Assembly: GCF_018619435.1 (NCBI RefSeq)
Contig: NZ_JAHFZF010000006.1
Span: forward strand, 1-64,000
Length of the DNA stretch: 64,000 nt
Direction: 5' to 3'
Source of the DNA: Rhodoferax sp. U11-2br
GTDB lineage: Bacteria; Pseudomonadota; Gammaproteobacteria; Burkholderiales; Burkholderiaceae_C
The notes under the pieces are model-generated. The model did no database searches. It was not told the DNA's origin and was given only the letters and a program-made list of their open reading frames with translations. Both the position numbers and the translations under genes were made by a program. Positions 29,828 through 38,717 of this stretch are shown here, in pieces (the stretch's first letter is position 1; each line of letters begins with the position of its first letter).

Positions 29828-31078
29828 CTAGTGTGAGATGGCCACAGGGCACGGACGTGACCGTTGGTCTAGACTGAGCTTCTTCTGTCGTGCGAGTTCG
29901 ATCCATAGCATCGCTATCTCGTCGCGAGAGAGGGTATGCAATCGATGGTTGTAGAACACGTCGGTCACATCTAAGGGCAACGCAGCACATCGGACTCCGG
30001 CCTCTACTGCGGCCGTCCAGTCCGAACGGCTGCCGCCTGCGAGTTGAGTCAGTTCCGACGCGAAGTCGCCGGCCAGGCAGCCACCCTTGTAGCGCGCTCT
30101 TACCACCTTGATGGCAGCGTGTGTCCGCGCGAATCGTTCCAAATGCACCGCCATGATGCCGCGCATGCTCTCCAGGGCCTTGCTGCCGCGGTCACTGAAT
30201 GTACCTAGCATCGGAACCTTGTTGTCATACAGACGAGTGGGGCAGAACCGAGCGGCGGCCTGAAGACCGGCCTCTACGTTGTGACCGATTGTCTGCATCA
30301 GGACGTTCCAGGTGTTCATGTCCCAGTCTGGCTTCTGCTCGCGCCAAAGGCAAACGTGGTCGTCTATTTCTTGCGTGCCGCCGTAGAACTCAGCGAGCAG
30401 CGTAGCGTCGCTGTGGGAGAGATCCAGGCACGCGGGAGCGCTCGGATAGAGCGAAGGCTTGAACGGTCGAAAGGTCGTCCAAGGATCCCGTGGCGGAGCA
30501 TTGGAGGCAGACGCTGAAGAGAAATTCACGACCGCGCGATCCAGCATATAGATTTGATGGGCGAGAACTCGCCCGAGCTCTTGCGCAAGCAAACCCAGTG
30601 GCCCCCGACCTGGCTCAAAGGCATCGGAGCTGGTCCTCGGGGGAGCCGCGACATTCATCGTCCCGACATGAATCGTTTGGGCGGTAACCGAGTTCGTATC
30701 GATGAGTGCCACGAAGAGGCCCACCGCGGCGTTGACCAGGGCCACGGGGAGCGGTGTTGCCTCATCCTCGTGTGCCTGCTTGATTTCCTTGAGGCGAGCG
30801 GCCGTGTATGTTTGTTCGTCGCCGTCGATCTTGGAATGGTGCAGTTTGCACAGAAGCACTAAGTTATCGTACCCGTGGCGCTCCTCTGGATCTTGCTCAC
30901 TTCGGTAGCGCGCTGAGCCCTCCTTGGAGCCTTCGATGTGGCAGATGTCTCCGACCACCGTTCCATCCCTAACGATTTCGTCGGTACAACCAGGGTATGC
31001 ACACTGGTTCCTGCAGAACGTGAACAGGCGCTTGATCGTCGGGAGCCGCGGGGCCGTGAGTGGCTTTATTACTGTCAT
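29828..31078 (-). CDS. HNH endonuclease-domain protein
   Basis: 416 residues from the ATG at 31078; an upstream start at 31177 would add 33 residues. The N-terminal 100 residues are an HNH domain: CAYPGC (about 26-31), GDICHIEGSKEGSARY (about 42-57), and LLCKLHHSKIDG (about 73-84), the CxxxxC...H...HH pattern of HNH families. The rest is of unknown fold, with a helical segment around 140-200. Nuclease plus sensor is the usual plan of such proteins. It converges on the HEXXH gene and ends the minus-strand block that holds the pPIWI-RE genes, 125 bp away. Confidence 0.82.
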   Translation of the reverse strand: MTVIKPLTAPRLPTIKRLFTFCRNQCAYPGCTDEIVRDGTVVGDICHIEGSKEGSARYRSEQDPEERHGYDNLVLLCKLHHSKIDGDEQTYTAARLKEIKQAHEDEATPLPVALVNAAVGLFVALIDTNSVTAQTIHVGTMNVAAPPRTSSDAFEPGRGPLGLLAQELGRVLAHQIYMLDRAVVNFSSASASNAPPRDPWTTFRPFKPSLYPSAPACLDLSHSDATLLAEFYGGTQEIDDHVCLWREQKPDWDMNTWNVLMQTIGHNVEAGLQAAARFCPTRLYDNKVPMLGTFSDRGSKALESMRGIMAVHLERFARTHAAIKVVRARYKGGCLAGDFASELTQLAGGSRSDWTAAVEAGVRCAALPLDVTDVFYNHRLHTLSRDEIAMLWIELARQKKLSLDQRSRPCPVAISH

Positions 31079-31203
31079 GTCAGAGGTCGAAAGTACTGTG
31101 ACGAGCGGTGCCGCATCCCAGTTAATCTGTGAGGCCGGAAAAACTTCGCTGCCGCGTGGCGTTTTCCTGCAGTGCAACGACTAGCTGCCGCCAACAAGCC
31201 AAT

Positions 31204-33888
31204 TTATCGTAATGTTTCGCCAAGCAAACTCGCCTCATGCAATGGGAATGGCAAGATAGTCGCCTCATCAGTAGAGGCATGAAGCTCCATGGCCTTTCTT
31301 GTAAGACCAGCGACATTGCGGGCATCTTCATCCCTGCCAATTACTACGACGCAAATTTCACTGAGTGAAGGAAAACGACGTGCCTTCAAGTTTGCAGGTA
31401 CGTCCTCTTCTGCAAAACGAGATTGTTGATTGGCTATTCGAATAGCGCCGCTTTTTTGCAAAGGTATCGGAAGTCCCCGACTCAGCCAGAACGTGCGATT
31501 GGAATTGGGCTCCGCAAAAATTCCAGTAGCAATGCCGGTTTTATTGTCAGCGACAAGGTAAGTCGGCGATTTATCGGTATCCGTGAGCAGCCTAACAACA
31601 GTACCAGACCCACCATCGCGCAGAACCGCAGTGGAGGCTGCGGCACCTACACCGCCCATTTTTAGTTCGCCAAACTGCATAGCGCCATTCCCAAGCTGAG
31701 GTACATACCTGCGAATATTGGAAGCGTCGCAGAAGCTTAGAGTTTTGGCTGTCTGAGCAGCTAACGAACCGAAGAACTGACCGATATACGCCTTTAACTG
31801 GTCATCGCGCATATCACTCGTGTTCTCATAGTCCTCCGAATACAACGCCAGCATCGCGCGGGCATAGGGCTTCCAATTCTGAGCGCCCATACGGTCAGGA
31901 AACAGCGCCATCAGGCGGCCATTAACGAATTTAACCACTACCGGCAGCACTGCTCCATCTTTCCGAGCCCCCGGTTGACGCTCGAATCTTTTGGAATTGA
32001 GATTGACTATCCACCATGCCTGCAGGGATGTATTTGCCGGCACCGACTCACTGTCCACATATACAACACCCAATGCGCGAAGCAAATCACGTAAAGCGCT
32101 ACGTAACTTGTAAGGATGCGGGTCATCTTCTTCTGAGGGCGCCAGCCTAAACTTTTCCCGCTCTTCTGGGTCGAAAAGAACAACTTGAGCCAGCACATCA
32201 CGCCGCGCCAACGCTTGGTACACCAAAACATATGGATCCCGTTCCGGCTCGTCACGGAGCTTTTCATCCATCTCCACAAGCGCCAACCAAACGCCTTGTT
32301 TGTTGGCCATATGTGCACTTAAGTGCCCGTCCAATTCCGACTGGCGCTTTAGCGTTGCCTTGCGAATGGCATCTCGCTCAATCTGCACGCGCTTGGCCTT
32401 GGGCAGCCCAGCCGCAAATTTCGCGGATGCCTCTTTAGGATCATCTAGCCACGATATAAGCGGGCCGGCAGGCATGGGGTGAATTGCCACTTTCAAACCA
32501 CATGCATAAGTGCGCTCATTCTCCACAATTGACGAGGCTTTCCCCAAAAGCAAGTCCAGAGCAGCATTCGTTTCTGACAAGGCCGAGGGCCGAGTAGAAA
32601 AGAGTGCTACATGAAGCGTCTCTTCGCTATTCAAGGCCACAACTTCTTTAAGAATTTGTCGGGACAGCGACTCTGTTAGATTTTCGGATTTGCTGATATT
32701 TGCGTAGTGTGACGCGCGTGGAGGAGTCTTTCGCTCTAACGAAACGGGGGAAAATCCAATGCCACTGAGATGCTCCTCAAGAAACTTAAAGTACGTTTTT
32801 CGCTCAGGTATTCCTATTCCTGTTTCTCCGGGCAGATTCTTATCACCATGGTACGCACCTGCTCGTGGATAAATGGAGACCTTCCGGTCAATCACTGCGC
32901 CCAAAAGACCTTTTTCCGTGGCGAGAGATGCCTCATTTACACCGGTTAGTGACAGGATTTTGCGCAGTACAGGTAGCGATCGCCCCCCTTGTGCATCGCT
33001 TTCCCCCAACAGCACATTAACTTCGCTCTGCTTAAGCGACACTTGTAATGCGCGCACTCGTTCAGAGCCTCTCGTAAAAAAAGCGTCTGGGGTTAGGAAC
33101 ACATCGAGATACCTTGACCCATCTCGCTTAAATGATGCGGGGTGAATTGGAAGGTAATTGCGAATGGATACGCTGACCGCCACGCGGAGCCGTTGCTGCT
33201 CCGGCGTGGAAAGCGCCGAAACTTTGAGCGCTTCCGTCCAGTACCCACGGACATCACCTGTCTTGCGTGACTCGACAGGATGCGGCCTGTAGCCTAAAAG
33301 TGTTTTCCCTCCGTACAGAGACTCTCCCGGACCAGCTGGCAATAGGATCCGTGACGAGTCCCGACTATCGTCAAGCACCTTTCCCTCCAGTCCACGACTT
33401 GCCAATACCGCAATCAAGTCGTAGAGACGGCGGTCTTTGGGCACTGGGCACGCCGCCCCTTGCACCAAGCTTAGATCGATTGACAGATCGTGCCAGGCAG
33501 ATTTGGTCGATCGCTCATCCTTCAGAATTTCAAGAACCTCTTCCGAGCGCTCCACGCTAAGCGTAAGTCCTAACCAAATGCTCAAGGCATTCAAAACTTC
33601 CACTTTGACCTCATCCAGAGGAGACTCAGGAGCGTAAATCCACAGGTGCAATGAACGACCAGGATTGCTGATGTCAATCCTGCGAATTTCAAACATATCG
33701 ACACATGGAGCGACCCACGCCAGCACGGCTTCTAAACCACGGAGGTCAATATTCTGATGTGCCAGTTTGCTTTGAGCAGATTTAATTGCCTCGTACGCCC
33801 TTACGGGCATGACGTATGAGACTAGCTGCTTTTCGCGCAGCTGTTCCATGTTCAGTTCGAATAAGTATGGGGTGATGATGTCTGCCAT
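31204..33888 (-). CDS. pPIWI-RE protein (PIWI-domain component of the three-gene island)
   Basis: 894 residues from the ATG at 33888, 4 bp after the helicase stop. The length, the order N-terminal DUF3962-like region, middle, then C-terminal PIWI/RNase H-like region (about 440-894), and above all the two upstream partners match the prokaryotic PIWI-RE family of Burroughs, Iyer and Aravind. These are thought to use a guide or R-loop against invading DNA. In the region where a PIWI strand would start with an acid I read LPVVVKFVNGRLMAL, without Asp, so nuclease activity is doubtful. Other RNase H acids could be elsewhere. Confidence 0.8.
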   Translation of the reverse strand: MADIITPYLFELNMEQLREKQLVSYVMPVRAYEAIKSAQSKLAHQNIDLRGLEAVLAWVAPCVDMFEIRRIDISNPGRSLHLWIYAPESPLDEVKVEVLNALSIWLGLTLSVERSEEVLEILKDERSTKSAWHDLSIDLSLVQGAACPVPKDRRLYDLIAVLASRGLEGKVLDDSRDSSRILLPAGPGESLYGGKTLLGYRPHPVESRKTGDVRGYWTEALKVSALSTPEQQRLRVAVSVSIRNYLPIHPASFKRDGSRYLDVFLTPDAFFTRGSERVRALQVSLKQSEVNVLLGESDAQGGRSLPVLRKILSLTGVNEASLATEKGLLGAVIDRKVSIYPRAGAYHGDKNLPGETGIGIPERKTYFKFLEEHLSGIGFSPVSLERKTPPRASHYANISKSENLTESLSRQILKEVVALNSEETLHVALFSTRPSALSETNAALDLLLGKASSIVENERTYACGLKVAIHPMPAGPLISWLDDPKEASAKFAAGLPKAKRVQIERDAIRKATLKRQSELDGHLSAHMANKQGVWLALVEMDEKLRDEPERDPYVLVYQALARRDVLAQVVLFDPEEREKFRLAPSEEDDPHPYKLRSALRDLLRALGVVYVDSESVPANTSLQAWWIVNLNSKRFERQPGARKDGAVLPVVVKFVNGRLMALFPDRMGAQNWKPYARAMLALYSEDYENTSDMRDDQLKAYIGQFFGSLAAQTAKTLSFCDASNIRRYVPQLGNGAMQFGELKMGGVGAAASTAVLRDGGSGTVVRLLTDTDKSPTYLVADNKTGIATGIFAEPNSNRTFWLSRGLPIPLQKSGAIRIANQQSRFAEEDVPANLKARRFPSLSEICVVVIGRDEDARNVAGLTRKAMELHASTDEATILPFPLHEASLLGETLR

Positions 33889-33892
33889 GAAG

Positions 33893-36800
33893 TTACCCTC
33901 GTTTTGCCAACGGAAAGAGTTGCTGAAGTCCTTGTAAAAACGGCTGATAGAGCCGAGATGCCAGATCGCGTACTTCTTGCGAGTGCATTGCCGTATCAAG
34001 GGTTCTCATGCATGCCATCAGACAACTGGAAGCTTGAGTTTCTGCGTTCGGATTGCCGGCAAAGGTTTGTGGAGCAAACCGCTCATCGACAAAACCGACA
34101 TACACGGGCACTCCCCCGCGAATACCCCGCCCAATGGTTTGCCAGAGTTGCGTAACAAGGTCCCAACTGTATTGGGTGCGGGCACGAGCCGGCATGATGC
34201 TGAATGAACGCCGCAGCGCAAACCCATCATCCAGGGCGAACCTGGCCTTTCGTTCAAAGGTCTTCCCCGCCGTTGAAATCGAGTCCTGTCCTGGGCGCGA
34301 TTTATTGATCCATTCCATGGTGAAGCGGTTCACACAACCAACAATGCTTTGGATATCGTCGGGACGAGGATGTGGCCTATGCAAAAAATAGATGGTGCTG
34401 ATAGCGGCACACCCGTCACTTCGCACAATGTTGTGACCTCGTGAAATTGGCCCGATGGGCGCAATCAAGATTGCTCCGTCTGGAGCATCCCCGAAAGTCT
34501 CAACCCGTGAACGCGGGAGCAAAACGAGATTCTGGCCGTACGCCTCAGCTTCTTTCGCCTGTTCATGGGCAAAGCCGTCTGCCTTGGCGACTGAATCGGC
34601 AACGAGGCAGTAGACCGTGTGCTTTACACCCGCAGCCGTCATCAGTGCATTGGCCACAACCCGCGCATCTCGGTAGTTGCTGACAACCAACAACGCTTTG
34701 CGCCTATTGGTGAGAGAGCCGGCGCCCCACGATTGCTCTAAGACCTTCCACTTTTGCTCCAGCCTCGTTCCCGCTGGATTGCTTTGCCCTAGCAAGCGGG
34801 CTATTCGCCGAAGGTTGTCACGCCGCACATCGGAAGGGCAGCCGGAAACAGAGATTGGTGTATCACTTAGGGAGACGAATTCGTAAATACTATTTTCTAG
34901 AGCTTGAAGTTCAGCGGTAGGCTGGCGCAAGATACCTACAACAGGGGATTGGACGTCGTATCTAGGCGAGGCATCAGCAGCCTCTCCGCCCGCCCAACTT
35001 GTACCAGACATGAGCAATACATGCGGCCCAGCTTGTCCTTCCTTTTGGATAAGTCTGTGAAAGTTCGTGAGTAGGTATCGACCAACGCCTAGGTGGTTTA
35101 CTAGTTTCAGCGCCCCACCCGCATTTTCGTCTGCCCCTTGTTCAAACAGCAGCCCGAATACCGTGCCATAAAGAGGCCGAGGAATGATCGCACCGTAGTG
35201 CATCATGAAGCGTCGTGCTGTGTTGAAGATACTATCTGGCGCTAGCTTGAAGTCATCTTCAACAGCTGGCTGATTTCTCACCAGGTAGCCGAAAGTAGAC
35301 AACACAACATTGGTTAGCAACGCCAGTCCGAGCGCTCTTGACCGCGCTGTGTCGTCATTAGGAATAGACTTGCGACGCAGCTTACTTTGCCCCGTCTGCG
35401 CGCTCGTTGAGAACATTGAAAGTGGCCCTCCATTCATTGCTTTCGCAATTTTGTCCAGAGGGCTTCCTTCCCCAGAATCAGTTCCTCGCTCCAACAACTC
35501 TCGCTGTATAGGTTTGAGAAATGCATGCGCCGCTAGCAACCTATCGTCGGTAAGTCCCTGAGGAGTATCTTGAGTGTCTTGCTCATCAGCTACCTCGCTG
35601 TACAAAGAACTCGCAAGAATGGCAACCTGTTCGAAATAGGCTCTGCGTTCCTCGTTTTCCCCGGGGTTTGCCGTGGACCACAGGTCGCACAGAATGCTTG
35701 CCGCCGTAAAAGGCTGCCCGCGTGTAGTCCATAGAAGGTCCTTCTCAAAACGAAGAATGAAGTGGTAAGCCAAGGCCACCGCTCCCTGCAGCCGTGAGAA
35801 GGCAGCTTGCCAGCGCACAGTAACCGCCTTGGCGTACTGCCCCCCCAATCGATCTTGCAACGAATTTGCCATTAGCCTCTGATGCTCGGGCAAGAAAGCA
35901 CCACTGTCAGCGGCTAGCAAACTTGCGTCCTGCAAGCAGTGATCATCAAATGTTTGTTGAACGCTATCCGCTTCGTCAATCAATACAACGTCGGCCGTGT
36001 ACTGAAATAGCTCCGGAAAGGACATGTGTTCTGCCACCACGCTCTTGTCTGGTGACATGGATAGCAAAGCTTGTGAAGTCATCACTATGACGCTCGCATC
36101 AGAAAGAGACATTTGTTGAGCGTGCACAGGGCACATGGAAATCAATGGACACGACCGGAGATCTCTCGTGTCCAACGTTTCTGTTTTCGAACGCTTTGAT
36201 TTCTGTGGTGCAACCAATCTGTGACAAGGCTTCTCGCGCAGGGTTGGCACGAATGTTGTCTCTCCATCCATTTCACCCCGACTGATCAGTTCACGTTCTG
36301 CCGATTGGTATCCTTCCAGCGGGCATGCAATTCCAAGTGACTCGGTCATCGCGGCAGCTGCAAGCAACTTGCTATCTGACTCCATTCCTCCGGCCGCCCA
36401 ATGGGCGGCACTTAGGTGTTCAGCACGATTGGGGATTGAGCTGATCACGGTAGCCTTAAGCACACCGTGCGCTCGGAGACGCGCCACCAATAGTGATGCG
36501 GCGGCTGTGTCACTCGCAATGACGACGACCCTTTTGTCATATCCCGGACGAATCAGCAGAAACAGCAGCGCAAGCAGCAGCGTACTTTTCCCGCTGGACA
36601 ACATGCCAACCAAATGCTGTGTCTCCGATAAGGTCAGCACGCCATCTCGCCACATTTCGGAGCCCACTGCCTCAATAGATACTCGTTCAAGACGCTTGCG
36701 CAAATGAAGCGTGGGCAGCCATTTGGGGAATGTCGCCAATGCCTCGCGTTCATCTACTTCGGCCGCGGTAGACAGCAAGTCAGACCACTTGATTGCGATT

Positions 36801-37354
36801 GCTGGATTGATTGCCCGTCGTTTGAGCGCAATCATCGGCGCATCAGGTGGGCAAATTGCTGGAACCTCATAACCGATGGTTGCTTTGTCCCATCGCACGG
36901 TGGACATCCAGTGCCCTGCCGTCGCATAGTGAATCGTCCTTAGTTCGTAGGGAGCAACGTTACTTAGTGCATCTGATAAGAGCGTATATCCAGCATCGTC
37001 CGCCGATCTTTGTCTTTCAGGAACCTGCGCGGAAACCGCGTACAGAGTGCGGCCTGCATTGGTCTTGTGGTTGCTTAGTGCATTGCGCCATGCCAAGCGG
37101 CTGCAATAGGAACTCGCCATATGCCGCAGCGTGGCGAGCGGCGCACTTGCATCATCTGGTGTGAGCCCCGAAAGATGCCCTTGCAGTAGAGATGGGATGA
37201 TGTCGGTGGTCTCACCAGGCAAATACCTTCCCAAGAAGTGGAGGCACAAGTCTGCCAGCGCAGTATCTCTAGATTCCTGAGTGGGTCCACGCTTGCTTTC
37301 GAGCAAAAGTACTGAGTCGGCGTAGAGCGCAACGAATGACTTGGACTGCCTCAT
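33893..37354 (-). CDS. DinG/XPD-type helicase of the pPIWI-RE island
   Basis: 1153 residues. Walker A is GMLSSGKST (about 255), Walker B DVVLIDEADSV (about 465), and the C-terminal helicase motif WQTIGRGIRGG is near 1085. Between Walker A and B lie four Cys (ACPLEG, PCHRL, SCPLI, MCPVH) in the place of the XPD/DinG iron-sulfur cluster. Such enzymes unwind DNA 5' to 3'. Its start overlaps the REase stop (ATGA) and its stop is 4 bp from the PIWI start, so all three are one operon. Confidence 0.87.
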   Translation of the reverse strand: MRQSKSFVALYADSVLLLESKRGPTQESRDTALADLCLHFLGRYLPGETTDIIPSLLQGHLSGLTPDDASAPLATLRHMASSYCSRLAWRNALSNHKTNAGRTLYAVSAQVPERQRSADDAGYTLLSDALSNVAPYELRTIHYATAGHWMSTVRWDKATIGYEVPAICPPDAPMIALKRRAINPAIAIKWSDLLSTAAEVDEREALATFPKWLPTLHLRKRLERVSIEAVGSEMWRDGVLTLSETQHLVGMLSSGKSTLLLALLFLLIRPGYDKRVVVIASDTAAASLLVARLRAHGVLKATVISSIPNRAEHLSAAHWAAGGMESDSKLLAAAAMTESLGIACPLEGYQSAERELISRGEMDGETTFVPTLREKPCHRLVAPQKSKRSKTETLDTRDLRSCPLISMCPVHAQQMSLSDASVIVMTSQALLSMSPDKSVVAEHMSFPELFQYTADVVLIDEADSVQQTFDDHCLQDASLLAADSGAFLPEHQRLMANSLQDRLGGQYAKAVTVRWQAAFSRLQGAVALAYHFILRFEKDLLWTTRGQPFTAASILCDLWSTANPGENEERRAYFEQVAILASSLYSEVADEQDTQDTPQGLTDDRLLAAHAFLKPIQRELLERGTDSGEGSPLDKIAKAMNGGPLSMFSTSAQTGQSKLRRKSIPNDDTARSRALGLALLTNVVLSTFGYLVRNQPAVEDDFKLAPDSIFNTARRFMMHYGAIIPRPLYGTVFGLLFEQGADENAGGALKLVNHLGVGRYLLTNFHRLIQKEGQAGPHVLLMSGTSWAGGEAADASPRYDVQSPVVGILRQPTAELQALENSIYEFVSLSDTPISVSGCPSDVRRDNLRRIARLLGQSNPAGTRLEQKWKVLEQSWGAGSLTNRRKALLVVSNYRDARVVANALMTAAGVKHTVYCLVADSVAKADGFAHEQAKEAEAYGQNLVLLPRSRVETFGDAPDGAILIAPIGPISRGHNIVRSDGCAAISTIYFLHRPHPRPDDIQSIVGCVNRFTMEWINKSRPGQDSISTAGKTFERKARFALDDGFALRRSFSIMPARARTQYSWDLVTQLWQTIGRGIRGGVPVYVGFVDERFAPQTFAGNPNAETQASSCLMACMRTLDTAMHSQEVRDLASRLYQPFLQGLQQLFPLAKRG

Positions 37355-38643
37355 TTTTCTGCCTTTTTCAATAGCTTCAGCAACTCACTCACCGTGAGCA
37401 AATCCACTTTTTCCTTGCCTAGCGATGCGCGCGCCCTCGTAAATACCTTTATGTAGTCTGGATTTAGAACCTTCAAGTAGTCGGGAATGACAACGAATCG
37501 GACGTGTGTCTTGTAGTCCCTAAAGCGCTTGAATGATCGCGCCAGGCCTTGTGCGGAGATGTGGTCTTTGACATCAACAGCAAACCGCTTGGCATTGCCT
37601 TTTTTCCGAATAACGAGATCGACCGTATCAAGCTTTGGCCAGAGATCAACTTCCCAACCGAGTTGCTGTGCACTTTCCATGAGTTTGATTTCGTGCCAGC
37701 CCGGCAAGGACCAGAAGAGTCTTGCCGGTCTCCGCAGTTCTAATACGTCCGGCGTGTAGTCGATGGCTTTTGGCCCTTGCATATCAAGCGCGCGCTGTGC
37801 GGAATCGTCACGGAGCTCTGTAATCAGCTTCCCACCCACTCTGCGCAACCGCGTCCCCGTGGATGGGCAAAGCAAGACTTTCCCTGCTTCGGCATGCACT
37901 GGTGGCATACGTACGTAAAAAGTGTCAATCAGCCTTTGAGCGACTCCTATTTGACGCATGAATATCGGGTGGCGACCCAATAGTTGCGTATAGCCAGACG
38001 CAACCGGGACCTCCACCACGGTACGCCGCCAAGCCTCATAGAGTTCTTGACCCGCCGAGCCAAGCTCTTCGCAGCAATCCATTACGGCTTGGTAGAAGAC
38101 GTGCTCACTATCCTGCTGCCCACGCTCTGCAAGAGCCAGACAGTCACGAGTGATTTCGAAGTTCTCCAACAACCTTGCCGCATAGAACTCGTCCGACACC
38201 GGTCCATCTAGTTTTGGGCACCACTCGTACAGCGGTTTCCCTGCAACCCCCAAAAGATCAGCTAACGTGACCGGATATTCGCTCCCATCCAAACATTTCA
38301 GAATTGAGGCGACATCCAAGCCTCGCTGCAAGTGAGTTGGATAGGGTACTCGCGGATACCCGTGGGTATCAATTTCATCCTGCAACGCCACCAATCCCAC
38401 GGCAAAACTCAAAACCATCTCTTCAACTGAGGGGGGCTTGGGCTGTGATGCTGTTTGCTCAGGAAGGAGGCCCAGCATTTCCAGGACGGCTTTCGGGATT
38501 TGCTCCAAGTTTCCAACTGATGCATGTGCCAAGTACGCATCTAGCGTCGGGCGCGATACCCCCATCCACGCTGCGGCATGTGATTTCCAGCGTACAGCGG
38601 GTGCTCCTGACTTTTCGACAAGCTGAGCTTCAAACTCCGTCAT
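37351..38643 (-). CDS. Restriction-endonuclease-fold subunit of the pPIWI-RE island
   Basis: 430 residues. The C-terminal third is a PD-(D/E)XK-type nuclease: DTVDLVIRKKGNAKRFAVDVKDHIS carries the acids and the DVK triad (about 345-368), followed by a predicted helix QGLARSFKRFRDYK. The N-terminal part is an associated helical domain, beginning with a helix-turn-helix-like VRWKSHAAAWMGVSRPTLDAYLAH segment (about 17-40). It is the REase of the three-gene system, most likely the cutting subunit. The palindromic region at 38650-38701 lies just upstream. Confidence 0.84.
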   Translation of the reverse strand: MTEFEAQLVEKSGAPAVRWKSHAAAWMGVSRPTLDAYLAHASVGNLEQIPKAVLEMLGLLPEQTASQPKPPSVEEMVLSFAVGLVALQDEIDTHGYPRVPYPTHLQRGLDVASILKCLDGSEYPVTLADLLGVAGKPLYEWCPKLDGPVSDEFYAARLLENFEITRDCLALAERGQQDSEHVFYQAVMDCCEELGSAGQELYEAWRRTVVEVPVASGYTQLLGRHPIFMRQIGVAQRLIDTFYVRMPPVHAEAGKVLLCPSTGTRLRRVGGKLITELRDDSAQRALDMQGPKAIDYTPDVLELRRPARLFWSLPGWHEIKLMESAQQLGWEVDLWPKLDTVDLVIRKKGNAKRFAVDVKDHISAQGLARSFKRFRDYKTHVRFVVIPDYLKVLNPDYIKVFTRARASLGKEKVDLLTVSELLKLLKKAEK

Positions 38644-38649
38644 AGGCGC

Positions 38650-38701
38650 CTTTACAGTCTTTACAAATTCGCAATAAATGCATTATTTGTAAAGTGTAAA
38701 G
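38650..38701. promoter_or_regulatory. Nested TTTACA inverted repeat upstream of the pPIWI-RE operon
   Basis: Left arm: CTTTACA (38650-38656) and CTTTACAAAT (38659-38668). Right arm: ATTTGTAAAG (38685-38694) and TGTAAAG (38695-38701), the exact inverses. Four half-sites in two pairs within 52 bp suggest a cooperative dimeric repressor. It begins 6 bp upstream of the REase start codon and the stretch is very AT-rich, so it should cover the promoter. Confidence 0.7.
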
Positions 38702-38717
38702 CGTTTTCGATAAATAT

